This document shows positions 32,417-42,121 of a DNA stretch of 64,000 bases, piece after piece. A model generated the notes under the pieces. That model saw only the letters and a list, made by a program, of their open reading frames with translations, was not told the origin of the DNA and did not search any database. The translations under genes and the position numbers were made by a program. The DNA is from SVFI01 sp045588655 (lineage in GTDB: Bacteria; Bacillota; Clostridia; Lachnospirales; Lachnospiraceae): positions 1-64,000 of the forward strand of contig JAZNEP010000059.1 of NCBI GenBank assembly GCA_045588655.1. The letters run 5' to 3'. How positions within the stretch are numbered: position 1 is the first letter of the stretch; each line of letters opens with the position of its first letter.

Positions 32417-33304
32417 ATGGCTAACTATATTTTGAGTTGCTGCTCTACCGCAGATTTATCCAAAGAGCATTTTGAGAAAAGAGATATCCATTATATTTGC
32501 TTTCATTTTGAACTGGATGGAAAGCAATATTTGGATGACCTCGGTCAGAGCATTCCGTTTGATAAATTTTATCAGGCAATGACAGATGGCGCTGATACCA
32601 AAACTTCACAAATTAATACAGAAGAATTTGTAGAATATTTCGAACCATTTTTGAAAGAAGGAAACGATATTCTTCATCTTACTCTTTCTTCCGGTATTTC
32701 CGGCGTTTACAATTCTGCCTGCATCGCAAGAAATGAACTCGCTGAAAAGTACCCGGAGCGTAAGATTTATATTGTTGATTCTCTCGCTGCTTCTTCCGGC
32801 TATGGACTGCTCATGGACAAACTTGCAGATCTCCGCGACGAAGGAATGGATCTTGAGACACTTGTCGATTGGACGAACAACCATTTATTAAATCTTCATC
32901 ACTGGTTTTTCTCATCTGATCTAACCTTCTTTGTAAAAGGCGGACGTGTTTCCAAAGCCTCCGGTTTTGTCGGAAACATGCTCAGTATCTGCCCTCTCTT
33001 GAACGTATCTTTTGAAGGAAAACTAATACCTCGCTTTAAGATTCGTACAAAGAAAAAAGCCATTCGTGCTATCGCAGACAAAATGATTGAATTTGCAGAA
33101 AACAGAGCAGACTATGACGGAAAATGTTATATTTCCTACTCTGCCTGCTATGACGATGCCCGCGCAGTTGCAGATATCATAGAGGAATCTTTCCCGAAAT
33201 TAAATGGTAAAGTAGAGCTCTATTCCATCGGTACCGTAATCGGAAGCCATACCGGTCCGGGAACTGTTGCACTCTTTTTTTGGGGCGATAAGCGAATTGA
33301 TTAG
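32417..33304 (+). CDS. DegV family protein (first of a tandem pair)
   Basis: 295 residues, DegV fold: NYILSCCSTADLSKEHFEKR at the N-terminus, DGADTKTSQINTEEF, then LHLTLSSGISGVYNSA, which forms the lipid-binding site, and the C-terminal GTVIGSHTGPGTVALFF with the His that binds the carboxylate head group. DegV/FakB proteins bind fatty acids and, with FakA kinase, deliver acyl-phosphates for phospholipid synthesis. No fakA is present nearby. It is about 75 percent identical by eye to the next gene, an evident duplication. Confidence 0.9.
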   Translation: MANYILSCCSTADLSKEHFEKRDIHYICFHFELDGKQYLDDLGQSIPFDKFYQAMTDGADTKTSQINTEEFVEYFEPFLKEGNDILHLTLSSGISGVYNSACIARNELAEKYPERKIYIVDSLAASSGYGLLMDKLADLRDEGMDLETLVDWTNNHLLNLHHWFFSSDLTFFVKGGRVSKASGFVGNMLSICPLLNVSFEGKLIPRFKIRTKKKAIRAIADKMIEFAENRADYDGKCYISYSACYDDARAVADIIEESFPKLNGKVELYSIGTVIGSHTGPGTVALFFWGDKRID

Positions 33305-33348
33305 ATATTTTTTTGATTTATTTGAATACACACAGAAAGGGCTATTTT

Positions 33349-34236
33349 ATGAGTAATTATATTTTAAGTTGCTGTTCAACCGCAGACTTGACACAGGAGC
33401 ATTTCGATGCCAGAGATATCCACTATGTTTGCTTTCATTTTCAATTAGATGATAAAACATATCCGGATGACCTGGGAAAGAGCATTTCTTTTGATGAATT
33501 TTATCAGGCAATGGCTGACGGCGCCGACACAAAAACCTCTCAGGTTAATGTAGACGAATTTCTTGAATACTTCGAACCATTTTTAAAGGAAGGAAAAGAC
33601 ATTCTTCATCTTTCACTTTCCTCCGGTATTTCCGGCGTTTACAATTCTGCCTGTGTAGCAAGAAATGTACTTGCGGAGAAATATCCGGACCGCAAGATTA
33701 TTGTCATCGATTCTCTAAATGCATGTTCCGGATACGGACTTCTCATGGACAAACTTGCCGATCTTCGCGACGAGGGAATGGATATCGACACTCTTGCCAA
33801 GTGGGCCGAAGACCATAAACTAAACCTGCATACCTGGGTAATTGCGACCGACCTAAAATACCTTGTAAGAGGTGGTCGCGTTTCCAAGGCTTCCGGAATG
33901 GTTGGCAATATGCTCAACATTTGTCCGGTCATCACTGTTAACGCTGAAGGAAAACTGGTTTCTCGCATGAAGGTCCGCACGAAGAAAAAAGTTATCCGAG
34001 CCGTTGCTGACAAGATGATAGAACTTGCACAGGACAGAGAAAATTACAGCGAAAAATGCTACATTGCTCACGCCGCCTGCTATGAAGACGCAAGAGCCCT
34101 TGCCGATATTGTAGAAGCCACTTTCCCGAAAATGAACGGAAAAGTACTGATCAACAACATCGGTACTGTTATCGGAAGCCATACCGGTCCCGGAACTGTA
34201 GTACTGTTCTTCTGGGGCGATAAAAGAGTCGATTAA
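33349..34236 (+). CDS. DegV family protein (second of a tandem pair)
   Basis: 295 residues, colinear with the preceding DegV over its full length, with the same TKTSQVN, LSLSSGISGVYNSA and IGSHTGPGTVVLFFWG blocks. ATG at 33349 follows AAAGGGC; an earlier in-frame ATG lacks a site. The 44-base gap implies co-transcription. Differences cluster around SFDEF and the middle of the protein, so the two may prefer different acyl chains. A terminator follows at 34257-34298. Confidence 0.9.
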   Translation: MSNYILSCCSTADLTQEHFDARDIHYVCFHFQLDDKTYPDDLGKSISFDEFYQAMADGADTKTSQVNVDEFLEYFEPFLKEGKDILHLSLSSGISGVYNSACVARNVLAEKYPDRKIIVIDSLNACSGYGLLMDKLADLRDEGMDIDTLAKWAEDHKLNLHTWVIATDLKYLVRGGRVSKASGMVGNMLNICPVITVNAEGKLVSRMKVRTKKKVIRAVADKMIELAQDRENYSEKCYIAHAACYEDARALADIVEATFPKMNGKVLINNIGTVIGSHTGPGTVVLFFWGDKRVD

Positions 34237-34256
34237 AACAAAAAAGTACTGGCATA

Positions 34257-34298
34257 AAAAACCGGGTATCTTTCCCTTAGGAAAAATACCCGGTTTTC
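34257..34298. terminator. Terminator between degV and glgP
   Basis: ACCGGGTAT/ATACCCGGT stem (34261-34269 with 34286-34294) flanked by A and T runs, in the gap between convergent genes; usable from both sides. Confidence 0.75.
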
Positions 34299-34322
34299 AT
34301 ATATTACTTACTTATGTTATTT

Positions 34323-36836
34323 CTACTCTGTCGCTTCTTTCTTCGCTACTCTCTTTTTCGGAAGAGTCACTTTCTCAAGCTTCCAAATATCATCTACATA
34401 TTCCTGAATCGTTCTATCGGATGTAAACTTTCCGGAACATGCAACATTTAAAATTGCACTCTGTGCCCAACCTGCTTCATCTTTGTATGCTTCTTCCACT
34501 CTCTTCTGCGCTGCAGCATACGCCTTGAAATCTTTTAAGATAAAATAACTATCTGCCTTTGATGAGTTAAGTGTATTGAGCAAGGAGTTGTAAAGCTCGC
34601 GGAACAATTCCGGATTTTCCGGTGAGTAGGTTCCATTGATGAGCTGCATAAGCACTTTGCGAACATCCGCATCATTGTTGAAAATATCCATTGGATTATA
34701 TCCACCGTAGTTTTCAAAGTGAATGACTTCATCCGAAGATAATCCAAAGATAAATGCATTTTCTTCTCCCACTTCTTCTACAATTTCAACATTCGCTCCG
34801 TCCATCGTTCCGATGGTAAGTGCACCATTTAACATAAATTTCATATTACCTGTTCCGGAAGCTTCTTTGGAAGCCGTTGAGATCTGCTCGGAAACATCCG
34901 CTGCTGCAAAAATCATCTCTGCATTCGAAACACGATAATTTTCAATGAAAACAACTTTAATCTTTCCATCAATAGACTCATCGTTGTTAATCACATTTGC
35001 CACCGCATTGATCAACTTAATTGTAAGCTTTGCATTTTTATAACCTGCGGCTGCTTTCGCACCAAAAATGAAGGTTCTTGGATAGAATTCCATTTCCGGA
35101 TGCTCTTTGATTTCATTGTATAAATACATTACATGAAGAATATTCAGAAGCTGACGCTTGTACTCATGTAATCTCTTCACCTGTACATCAAAGATGGAAC
35201 GCGGATCTACTTCTACACCGTTGTGCTCAAGAATGTACTGTGCAAGTCGAACCTTGTTCTGGTATTTAATATTCATAAATTCCTGCTGTGCCTGTTCGTC
35301 TTTTGCATAAACAGCAAGTTTCTTAATCTTAGCAAGGTCTGTAATCCAGTCTGCACCGACATGCGCTGTTACCCACTCAGCCAGAAGAGGATTTCCGTGT
35401 AACAGGAAACGACGCTGTGTGATACCATTTGTCTTGTTGTTGAATTTCTCAGGCATCATTTCATAGAAATCTCTTAATTCCTGGTTCTTCAAAATTTCTG
35501 TATGAAGTCTTGCCACACCGTTTACACTGTAACCGGCTGCGATTGCAAGGTGCGCCATCTTTACCTGTCCGTCATAAATAATTGCCATCTTACGAACTTT
35601 TCCCTGATTTCCAGGATATTTTGCTTCGATATCCGCCACGAAACGACGGTTAATCTCTTCCACAATCTGATAAACACGCGGAAGAAGTCGGCTAAACAGC
35701 TCAATCGGCCATTTTTCCAGTGCTTCCGCCATGATGGTATGGTTTGTGTAAGCACAGGTCTTTGTTGTTACTTCCCATGCTTCATCCCATGTTAAGTAAT
35801 ATTCATCCATTAAGATACGCATAAGCTCTGCAACTGCAACCGTCGGATGTGTATCGTTAAGCTGGAATGTTACTTTCTCATGGAAGTTACGAACGTCATC
35901 ATGATTTCTCATATATTTGGCAATTGCTTCCTGCACTGATGCAGAAATAAAGAAATACTGCTGTTTTAAGCGGAGTTCTTTTCCTGCGTAATGGTTATCA
36001 TTTGGATAGAGAACTTCCACGATATTACGTGCAAGATTTTCCTGCTCTACCGCTTTCTGATAGTCACCCTTATCGAAAGAATCCAGCTGGAAACACTCTA
36101 CCGGCTGTGCATCCCAGATACGCAGTGTATTTACAATATTGTTACCATATCCGATAATCGGAACATCATATGGAATCGCCGTTACAGACTGGTAACCTTC
36201 CTGTTTAAAGTTGTTACGTCCGTTTTCATCCACATGAATCGATACATAACCACCAAATTTTACTTCTTTGGCGTATTCAGGACGACGAAGCTCAAACGGA
36301 TTGCCATCTGCTAACCAATTATCCGGTACCTCTACCTGATATCCATCTCTGATTTCCTGTTTAAACATACCATAGCGGTAGCGAATACCACATCCATAAG
36401 CTGCGTAACCAAGTGACGCAAGTGAATCAAGGAAACAAGCTGCAAGTCTGCCCAAACCACCATTTCCAAGCGCTGCATCCGGCTCCTGATCTTCAATGGC
36501 ATTAATGTCCACACCAAGCTCTTGCATGGCTTCTTTTGCCTGCTCATATGCCTGCATATTAATGAGGTTATTTCCAAGTGCACGACCCATTAAAAATTCC
36601 ATGGACAAATAGTAAACTGTCTTTGGATCTTTTTTCTCATACTGCTTCTGTGTTTCCATCCAATTTTCAACAATCTGGTCCTTTACTGCATAGGAAACCG
36701 CTTGAAATATCTGTTGCGGCGTTGCTTCTTCCATCGTTTTACGATACAAAGTTCTTACATTGTAAAGAACACTTCGTTTAAACAGTTCTTTATCAAAAGT
36801 AGGTGAAACAGGTACTGTCGTTTTCTTTGTTGCCAT
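34323..36836 (-). CDS. glgP: Glycogen/starch phosphorylase
   Basis: Releases glucose-1-phosphate from alpha-1,4-glucan with phosphate. 837 residues, usual length. Landmarks: QEPDAALGNGGLGRLAACFLD near residue 120, HLNDTHPTVAVAELMR in the middle reads QLNDTHPTVA, and the PLP-lysine region EASGTGNMKFMLNGALTIGT at about 655-675. Cytoplasmic. The biosynthetic genes glgC and glgD are 20 kb away on the same strand. It stands alone. A Lys/Arg-rich C-terminal tail (KKRVAKKEATE) is slightly longer than in most relatives. Confidence 0.95.
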   Translation of the reverse strand: MATKKTTVPVSPTFDKELFKRSVLYNVRTLYRKTMEEATPQQIFQAVSYAVKDQIVENWMETQKQYEKKDPKTVYYLSMEFLMGRALGNNLINMQAYEQAKEAMQELGVDINAIEDQEPDAALGNGGLGRLAACFLDSLASLGYAAYGCGIRYRYGMFKQEIRDGYQVEVPDNWLADGNPFELRRPEYAKEVKFGGYVSIHVDENGRNNFKQEGYQSVTAIPYDVPIIGYGNNIVNTLRIWDAQPVECFQLDSFDKGDYQKAVEQENLARNIVEVLYPNDNHYAGKELRLKQQYFFISASVQEAIAKYMRNHDDVRNFHEKVTFQLNDTHPTVAVAELMRILMDEYYLTWDEAWEVTTKTCAYTNHTIMAEALEKWPIELFSRLLPRVYQIVEEINRRFVADIEAKYPGNQGKVRKMAIIYDGQVKMAHLAIAAGYSVNGVARLHTEILKNQELRDFYEMMPEKFNNKTNGITQRRFLLHGNPLLAEWVTAHVGADWITDLAKIKKLAVYAKDEQAQQEFMNIKYQNKVRLAQYILEHNGVEVDPRSIFDVQVKRLHEYKRQLLNILHVMYLYNEIKEHPEMEFYPRTFIFGAKAAAGYKNAKLTIKLINAVANVINNDESIDGKIKVVFIENYRVSNAEMIFAAADVSEQISTASKEASGTGNMKFMLNGALTIGTMDGANVEIVEEVGEENAFIFGLSSDEVIHFENYGGYNPMDIFNNDADVRKVLMQLINGTYSPENPELFRELYNSLLNTLNSSKADSYFILKDFKAYAAAQKRVEEAYKDEAGWAQSAILNVACSGKFTSDRTIQEYVDDIWKLEKVTLPKKRVAKKEATE

Positions 36837-36899
36837 ATGTGCCTCCTCTTACTTTCTGTGTTTGTCTGCTGTTGCTTTTTTCGATTGTAATTATTCTTT

Positions 36900-39800
36900 T
36901 TATGCTTTTTCTACGGAAATCGTAACTTTCTCGCCATTTACATTCCATTCTTTGCTGTTTGCATAGTCTGTGTTTTCTGCAAGCTCATCTGCCAAAACTT
37001 TTCCACAGATATTCTCTTTGTTTGCAAGAGCAATTGCTGCTACTTTTTCATTTCCGCTGATACCTACTTTGATGTGATCCATCACTTCAAAGCCGGAATC
37101 CTTACGCATGGTCTGGATTTTGCTGATGATTTCATATACAAAACCTTCCTCGATCAGCTCATCGGTCAGATTTGTGTCAAGTACAACGGTCACGGTATTG
37201 TCCGCCTCAGACATATATCCTTCCTTCTGGCTCATCTCAATAAGAAGATCATCCTTGGAAAGTTCTACGGATACGCCGTCTACGTCAAATACAAGCGCAT
37301 TGCCTGCGTTTAGTGTATCCATTGCTTCATTGCCGTCTACACCTGCAAGGTAATTCTTGATTCCGCCAAGCTGTTTTCCGTATTTTGGTCCTACTGTCTT
37401 AAGCTGCGGTTTAAATGTATAGGTTGTAAAGTCTCTGACATCATCCGTAAATTTCACGGCCTTGACATTGAGCTCATCTTCGATAATTTCCTGATAGAAC
37501 TCGGAAAGTGCCTTTGGTGCTTTCACGAACATTGTTCCGATTGGCTGTCTGTTCTTGATATTCGCTGTATTTCTGCAAGCACGGCCCATCACAACAATCT
37601 TAAGAACCGCTTCCATGTCTTCCTCGAGCTGTTTGTCTACGTAAGCCGGATTCGCTACCGGGAAGTCACATAAATGTACACTCTCCGGAGCAGATGCATC
37701 GCTACTGCACACAAGGTTTCTGTAGATATCTTCTGCCATGAACGGAATCATCGGAGCTGCACATTTTGCTACTGTCACAAGTGCTGTGTACAGTGTCATA
37801 TAAGCATTGATCTTATCCTGTTCCATTCCTTTTGCCCAGAAACGCTCACGGCTTCTGCGGACATACCAGTTACTCATCTCATCCACAAACTCATCCAGTG
37901 CTCTTGCTGTTTCAGGGATGCGGTAATTTTCAAGGTTGGTATCCACTTCCGTAATCAAAGTATTCAACTTAGAAAGAAGCCATTTATCCATAACCGGAAG
38001 CTTATCATAATCAAGCGTATATTTGCTTGCATCGAAATTATCAATATTTGCATAGAGTACAAAGAACGCATAAGTATTCCAAAGTGTACCCATGAATTTA
38101 CGCTGACCTTCCTGCACGGCTTTTCCGTGGAAACGGTTTGGAAGCCATGGTGCAGAATTGATATAGAAATACCAGCGAATTGCATCTGCGCCGTACTGCT
38201 CCAGTGCATCGAACGGGTCAACTGCATTTCCTTTTGATTTACTCATTTTCTGTCCGTTTTCATCCTGTACGTGACCTAAAACGATAACATTTTCGTATGG
38301 TGCTTTGTTAAACAGAAGTGTAGATTCTGCCATGAGTGAGTAGAACCATCCACGTGTCTGGTCAACCGCTTCTGAGATAAACTGCGCCGGGAACTGCTGT
38401 TCAAACAGATCCTTGTTTTCAAACGGATAGTGATGCTGTGCAAATGGCATCGCACCTGAATCGAACCAACAGTCAATTACTTCCGGAACACGCTTCATTG
38501 TCTTTCCGCAATCCGGACATGTGATTGTGATCTCATCAATGTATGGTCTGTGAAGCTCCACGGTAAGGGCTGCATCGTTTCCGCTCATCTTAGCAAGCTC
38601 TTCACGACTACCGATGGACTCCATATGTCCACAGTCCTGACAGTGCCAGATATTCAGTGGTGTTCCCCAGTAACGGTCACGAGAAATACCCCAATCCTGA
38701 ATATTTTCAAGCCAGTTTCCAAAACGTCCTTCACCGATCGACTCCGGAATCCAGTTTACTGTCTTGTTGTTACGCACAAGGTCATCGCGAACCGCTGTCA
38801 TCTTGATGAACCATGATTCACGTGCATAGTAAATAAGCGGAGTATCACATCTCCAGCAGAACGGATAATCATGTTCAAATTTTGGAGCATCAAATAATTT
38901 TCCTTCTTTATCAAGATCGATAAGGATATCTTTGTCTGCGTCTTTTACAAACTTACCTGCATAAGCAGTTTCCTCTGTCATTTCACCCTTACCGTTTACA
39001 AACTGTACGAACGGAAGATCGTATTTTCTTCCAACCTGCGCATCGTCCTCACCAAACGCCGGAGCGATATGAACAATACCGGTACCGTCTGTCATGGTAA
39101 CGTAATTATCACATGTCACATAGTGACCTTTTTTATTCTGTTTTGCAGCCGCTTCTCCTGCACATGCAAAGAGAGGCTCGTATTCTTTGCGCTCAAGGTC
39201 CGTTCCCTTATATGTCTCAAGAACTTCGTATGCTTTTTCACCCTCAGCCGCAAGACTACCTAGCACCTTATCAAGAAGTGCTTCTGCCATGTAGTAAGTA
39301 TAACCGTCAACCGCTTTTACTTTCACATAAGTCTCATCCGGATTCACACAAAGTGCCACGTTAGACGGAAGTGTCCAAGGTGTGGTCGTCCATGCAAGGA
39401 AATATGCATCCTCATCCACCAATTTGAAACGAACAACTGCAGAACGTTCTTTCACTGCCTTGTAACCCTGTGCTACCTCATGCGAAGAAAGCGGAGTTCC
39501 GCAACGCGGACAATAAGGTACAATCTTAAAACCTTTGTAAAGTAATCCTTTGTCCCAGATTTCTTTGAGTGCCCACCACTCGGACTCAATGAAATTATCA
39601 TCGTAAGTTACATACGGGTCATCCATATCTGCCCAGAAACCAACGGTCTGTGAGAAATCTTCCCACATTCCTTTATATTTCCAAACACTTTCTTTACATT
39701 TGGAGATAAACGGATCAAGACCATACGCCTCAATCTGCTCTTTACCGTCAATACCAACGAGCTTTTCTACCTCAAGCTCTACCGGTAAGCCATGGGTATC

Positions 39801-40055
39801 CCATCCGGCTTTACGCGGAACCATATAACCTTTCATTGTTCTGTATCTTGGAATCATATCTTTGATAACACGTGTCAGTACGTGTCCGATATGCGGCTTT
39901 CCATTCGCTGTCGGCGGTCCGTCATAAAATGTGTATGTCGGGCAACCTTCACGCGCTTTCATACTCTTTTGAAAAATGTCATTTTCACGCCAGAATTTTT
40001 CTGTTTGCTTTTCACGCTCTACAAAGTTTAAATTTGGAGATACTTTTTGATACAT
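36900..40055 (-). CDS. ileS: Isoleucyl-tRNA synthetase, long (type 2-like) form
   Basis: Charges tRNA-Ile. 1051 residues, about 130 longer than the common bacterial form and lacking its C-terminal zinc knuckle. The signature PHIGH is at 54-58 (GPPTANGKPHIGHVL) and KMSKS in DENGQKMSKSKGNAVDP. The editing domain (WTTTPWTLPSNVAL) and anticodon-binding region are present. The motif wording resembles the eukaryote-like group that tends to be mupirocin-insensitive; that phenotype is inferred from the type. A T-box leader (40106-40372) regulates it. Single gene unit. Confidence 0.95.
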   Translation of the reverse strand: MYQKVSPNLNFVEREKQTEKFWRENDIFQKSMKAREGCPTYTFYDGPPTANGKPHIGHVLTRVIKDMIPRYRTMKGYMVPRKAGWDTHGLPVELEVEKLVGIDGKEQIEAYGLDPFISKCKESVWKYKGMWEDFSQTVGFWADMDDPYVTYDDNFIESEWWALKEIWDKGLLYKGFKIVPYCPRCGTPLSSHEVAQGYKAVKERSAVVRFKLVDEDAYFLAWTTTPWTLPSNVALCVNPDETYVKVKAVDGYTYYMAEALLDKVLGSLAAEGEKAYEVLETYKGTDLERKEYEPLFACAGEAAAKQNKKGHYVTCDNYVTMTDGTGIVHIAPAFGEDDAQVGRKYDLPFVQFVNGKGEMTEETAYAGKFVKDADKDILIDLDKEGKLFDAPKFEHDYPFCWRCDTPLIYYARESWFIKMTAVRDDLVRNNKTVNWIPESIGEGRFGNWLENIQDWGISRDRYWGTPLNIWHCQDCGHMESIGSREELAKMSGNDAALTVELHRPYIDEITITCPDCGKTMKRVPEVIDCWFDSGAMPFAQHHYPFENKDLFEQQFPAQFISEAVDQTRGWFYSLMAESTLLFNKAPYENVIVLGHVQDENGQKMSKSKGNAVDPFDALEQYGADAIRWYFYINSAPWLPNRFHGKAVQEGQRKFMGTLWNTYAFFVLYANIDNFDASKYTLDYDKLPVMDKWLLSKLNTLITEVDTNLENYRIPETARALDEFVDEMSNWYVRRSRERFWAKGMEQDKINAYMTLYTALVTVAKCAAPMIPFMAEDIYRNLVCSSDASAPESVHLCDFPVANPAYVDKQLEEDMEAVLKIVVMGRACRNTANIKNRQPIGTMFVKAPKALSEFYQEIIEDELNVKAVKFTDDVRDFTTYTFKPQLKTVGPKYGKQLGGIKNYLAGVDGNEAMDTLNAGNALVFDVDGVSVELSKDDLLIEMSQKEGYMSEADNTVTVVLDTNLTDELIEEGFVYEIISKIQTMRKDSGFEVMDHIKVGISGNEKVAAIALANKENICGKVLADELAENTDYANSKEWNVNGEKVTISVEKA

Positions 40056-40105
40056 GATACTCTTCCTTTCTCGAATTCATTATTTCGGATATGTCTATCA
40101 ACGTT

Positions 40106-40372
40106 AAAAAAATCCCCATCCTGTAAACAGGACGAGGATAAAAAAATCTCGTTATACCACCTATGTACAGCATACCATCATATGCGCTCCCTATAACGTG
40201 GGAATACGTCAGCACTTACTAGGAATACTCCGTTCTGCCTGAAACTCAGAAGTGATATTCAATCAATCCTACTCATACCGGTCTTTCACCATCACCGACT
40301 CGCTAATCATCACAATAAACTTTCGGAATTGACCTACTGTCTTCGTCAACGTCTTTACATATCTGTTACGTA
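40106..40372 (-). promoter_or_regulatory. T-box leader of ileS, isoleucine specifier
   Basis: On the minus strand the T-box reads AGGTGGTATAACGAG (40162-40148), a variant of the usual GGTGGNACCGCG. It is followed by a terminator with a 12-base stem (40128-40139 with 40112-40123) and seven T. The probable specifier is ATC (40256-40254, in GAATATCACTT), decoding Ile. Uncharged tRNA-Ile should favour the antiterminator and raise ileS expression. Confidence 0.82.
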
Positions 40373-40402
40373 ATTATAGAGCCGTTTTAGCCCTGTTGTC
40401 AA
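40373..40402 (-). promoter_or_regulatory. Promoter of the ileS leader
   Basis: Perfect TTGACA (40402-40397), 18-base spacer and perfect TATAAT (40378-40373) on the minus strand, about 310 bases upstream of the ileS ATG. With the pncB promoter this accounts for the 496-base gap between ileS and pncB. Confidence 0.75.
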
Positions 40403-40468
40403 GGACTTCAAGGGCTTTTTCAAATACTATAATATGGAAATTCTCAATTCTTCTCCCGTTAGTTTCTC

Positions 40469-40497
40469 TTGCAAGCTTTTCTTCTTTGTTTTATTAT
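40469..40497 (+). promoter_or_regulatory. pncB promoter
   Basis: TTGCAA (40469-40474), 17-base spacer, TATTAT (40492-40497), 55 bases before the pncB start codon. Confidence 0.55.
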
Positions 40498-40551
40498 ATG
40501 GTAATAACTTAAAATCAGAAAAAATAGCAATTAACGGAGAGAGAATAGCAA

Positions 40552-42006
40552 ATGGACAGACAAAATTTGACGCTCCTTACGGACTTGTATGAACTTACAA
40601 TGATGCAGGGCTATTTCAACCACAAGGACATGAATGAAACCGTAATCTTCGATGCTTTTTTCAGAAACAATCCAATGGATAGCGGATATTCCATCATGGC
40701 CGGTCTTGAGCAGGTCATCCAATACGTCAAAGAATTAAAATTTGAGCAGGAAGATATTGATTATTTAGCCGGACTTGGCATATTTTCAAAAGAATTTTTG
40801 GCCTACTTAAAGGATTTTAAATTCACCGGTGATATTTATGCGATTCCGGAGGGAAGTGTGATGTTCCCAAGGGAACCTATGATTAAAGTAATCGCTCCTA
40901 TTATGGAGGCTCAATTGATCGAAACAGCGATTTTAAATATCATTAATCATCAAAGCCTGATTGCTACCAAGGCATCTCGCGTTTGTTTTGCTGCCAAAGG
41001 TGACGGTATCATGGAATTTGGTTTGAGACGCTCTCAGGGGCCGGACGCTGGTACTTATGGCGCCAGAGCGGCTATGATTGGTGGCTGTATCGCAACCTCC
41101 AATGTGCTTGCGGGACAGCTTTTTGATGTACCGGTCAGCGGAACGCATGCACACAGCTGGATTATGAGTTTTCCGGATGAGTATACCGCCTTCAAAGCCT
41201 ATGCGGATATTTATCCAAACGCATGCATATTATTAGTTGATACCTACGACACCTTAAAATCCGGTGTACCAAATGCAATCCGCGTCTTTAAGGAAATGCG
41301 TGAAGCCGGAATTCAGTCAAAGAAATACGGTATTCGTCTTGACAGCGGTGACCTTGCTTATCTTTCTAAAAAAGCAAGAAAAATGCTAGATGACGCAGGT
41401 TTCCCGGATGCAATCATTTCTGCTTCCAATGATTTGGATGAAATGCTGATTGACAGTTTAAAAACACAAGGAGCCACCATCACTTCCTGGGGGGTGGGTA
41501 CACACCTGATTACCAGTAAGGATTGCCCGTCTTTTGGTGGCGTTTACAAACTGGCTGCAATCAAGGGAACAGACGGCAAATTTATACCTAAGATTAAACT
41601 GTCCGAAAACACGGAGAAAGTTACCAACCCAGGAAACAAGATGATTTATCGTGTTTATGAAAAAGAAAGCGGCAAAATCAAAGCAGATTTGATTTGTCTG
41701 GTCGGTGAGACGTTTAATGAAAATGAGCCACTTCTTCTCTTTGATCCGCTTGAGCCGTGGAAAAAGACAAAATTAGCTGCAGGTACTTACACGCTTCGTG
41801 AGCTGATGGTCCCTGTCTTTCTCAATGGTGAATGCGTATATGAATCTCCAAAAGTCATGGAAATTCGTGATTATTGTCAGAAAGAACTTGATACTCTCTG
41901 GCCGGAAACAAGACGTCTTGTAAATCCTCATAAAGTTTATGTCGATTTATCCGCACAGCTATTTGACATTAAGATCAGTCTTCTGGATCAAATGAGTAAG
42001 GATTAA
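40552..42006 (+). CDS. pncB: Nicotinate phosphoribosyltransferase
   Basis: Converts nicotinate and PRPP to nicotinate mononucleotide for NAD salvage. 484 residues: N-terminal TLLTDLYELTMMQGYF, EFGLRRSQGPDAGTYGARAAMIGG, SGTHAHSWIMSF with the catalytic His region, and YGIRLDSGDLAYLSKKAR. Length and motifs fit the bacterial type. The ATG has GGAGAGAG upstream. Single gene with its own promoter and terminator; no other NAD gene nearby. Confidence 0.94.
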   Translation: MDRQNLTLLTDLYELTMMQGYFNHKDMNETVIFDAFFRNNPMDSGYSIMAGLEQVIQYVKELKFEQEDIDYLAGLGIFSKEFLAYLKDFKFTGDIYAIPEGSVMFPREPMIKVIAPIMEAQLIETAILNIINHQSLIATKASRVCFAAKGDGIMEFGLRRSQGPDAGTYGARAAMIGGCIATSNVLAGQLFDVPVSGTHAHSWIMSFPDEYTAFKAYADIYPNACILLVDTYDTLKSGVPNAIRVFKEMREAGIQSKKYGIRLDSGDLAYLSKKARKMLDDAGFPDAIISASNDLDEMLIDSLKTQGATITSWGVGTHLITSKDCPSFGGVYKLAAIKGTDGKFIPKIKLSENTEKVTNPGNKMIYRVYEKESGKIKADLICLVGETFNENEPLLLFDPLEPWKKTKLAAGTYTLRELMVPVFLNGECVYESPKVMEIRDYCQKELDTLWPETRRLVNPHKVYVDLSAQLFDIKISLLDQMSKD

Positions 42007-42066
42007 TTTCTCCGACATACAGATATACAAATGAACCTGTATAAAAACATGCATATCAAAATAGTA

Positions 42067-42121
42067 AGAGGCGGAAATTTTGCTGCATTCACGTAAAGCA
42101 CCAAATCACCGCCTCTTTTTT
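42067..42121. terminator. Terminator between pncB and spoVT
   Basis: AGAGGCGG/CCGCCTCT (42067-42074 with 42109-42116) and a T-run on the plus strand that reaches the spoVT stop codon. The loop is about 34 bases. Confidence 0.65.

Noticed and set aside
40012..40215. 67-codon leftward frame upstream of ileS
   Set aside because: It spans the T-box terminator; its residues are explained by the structured RNA.
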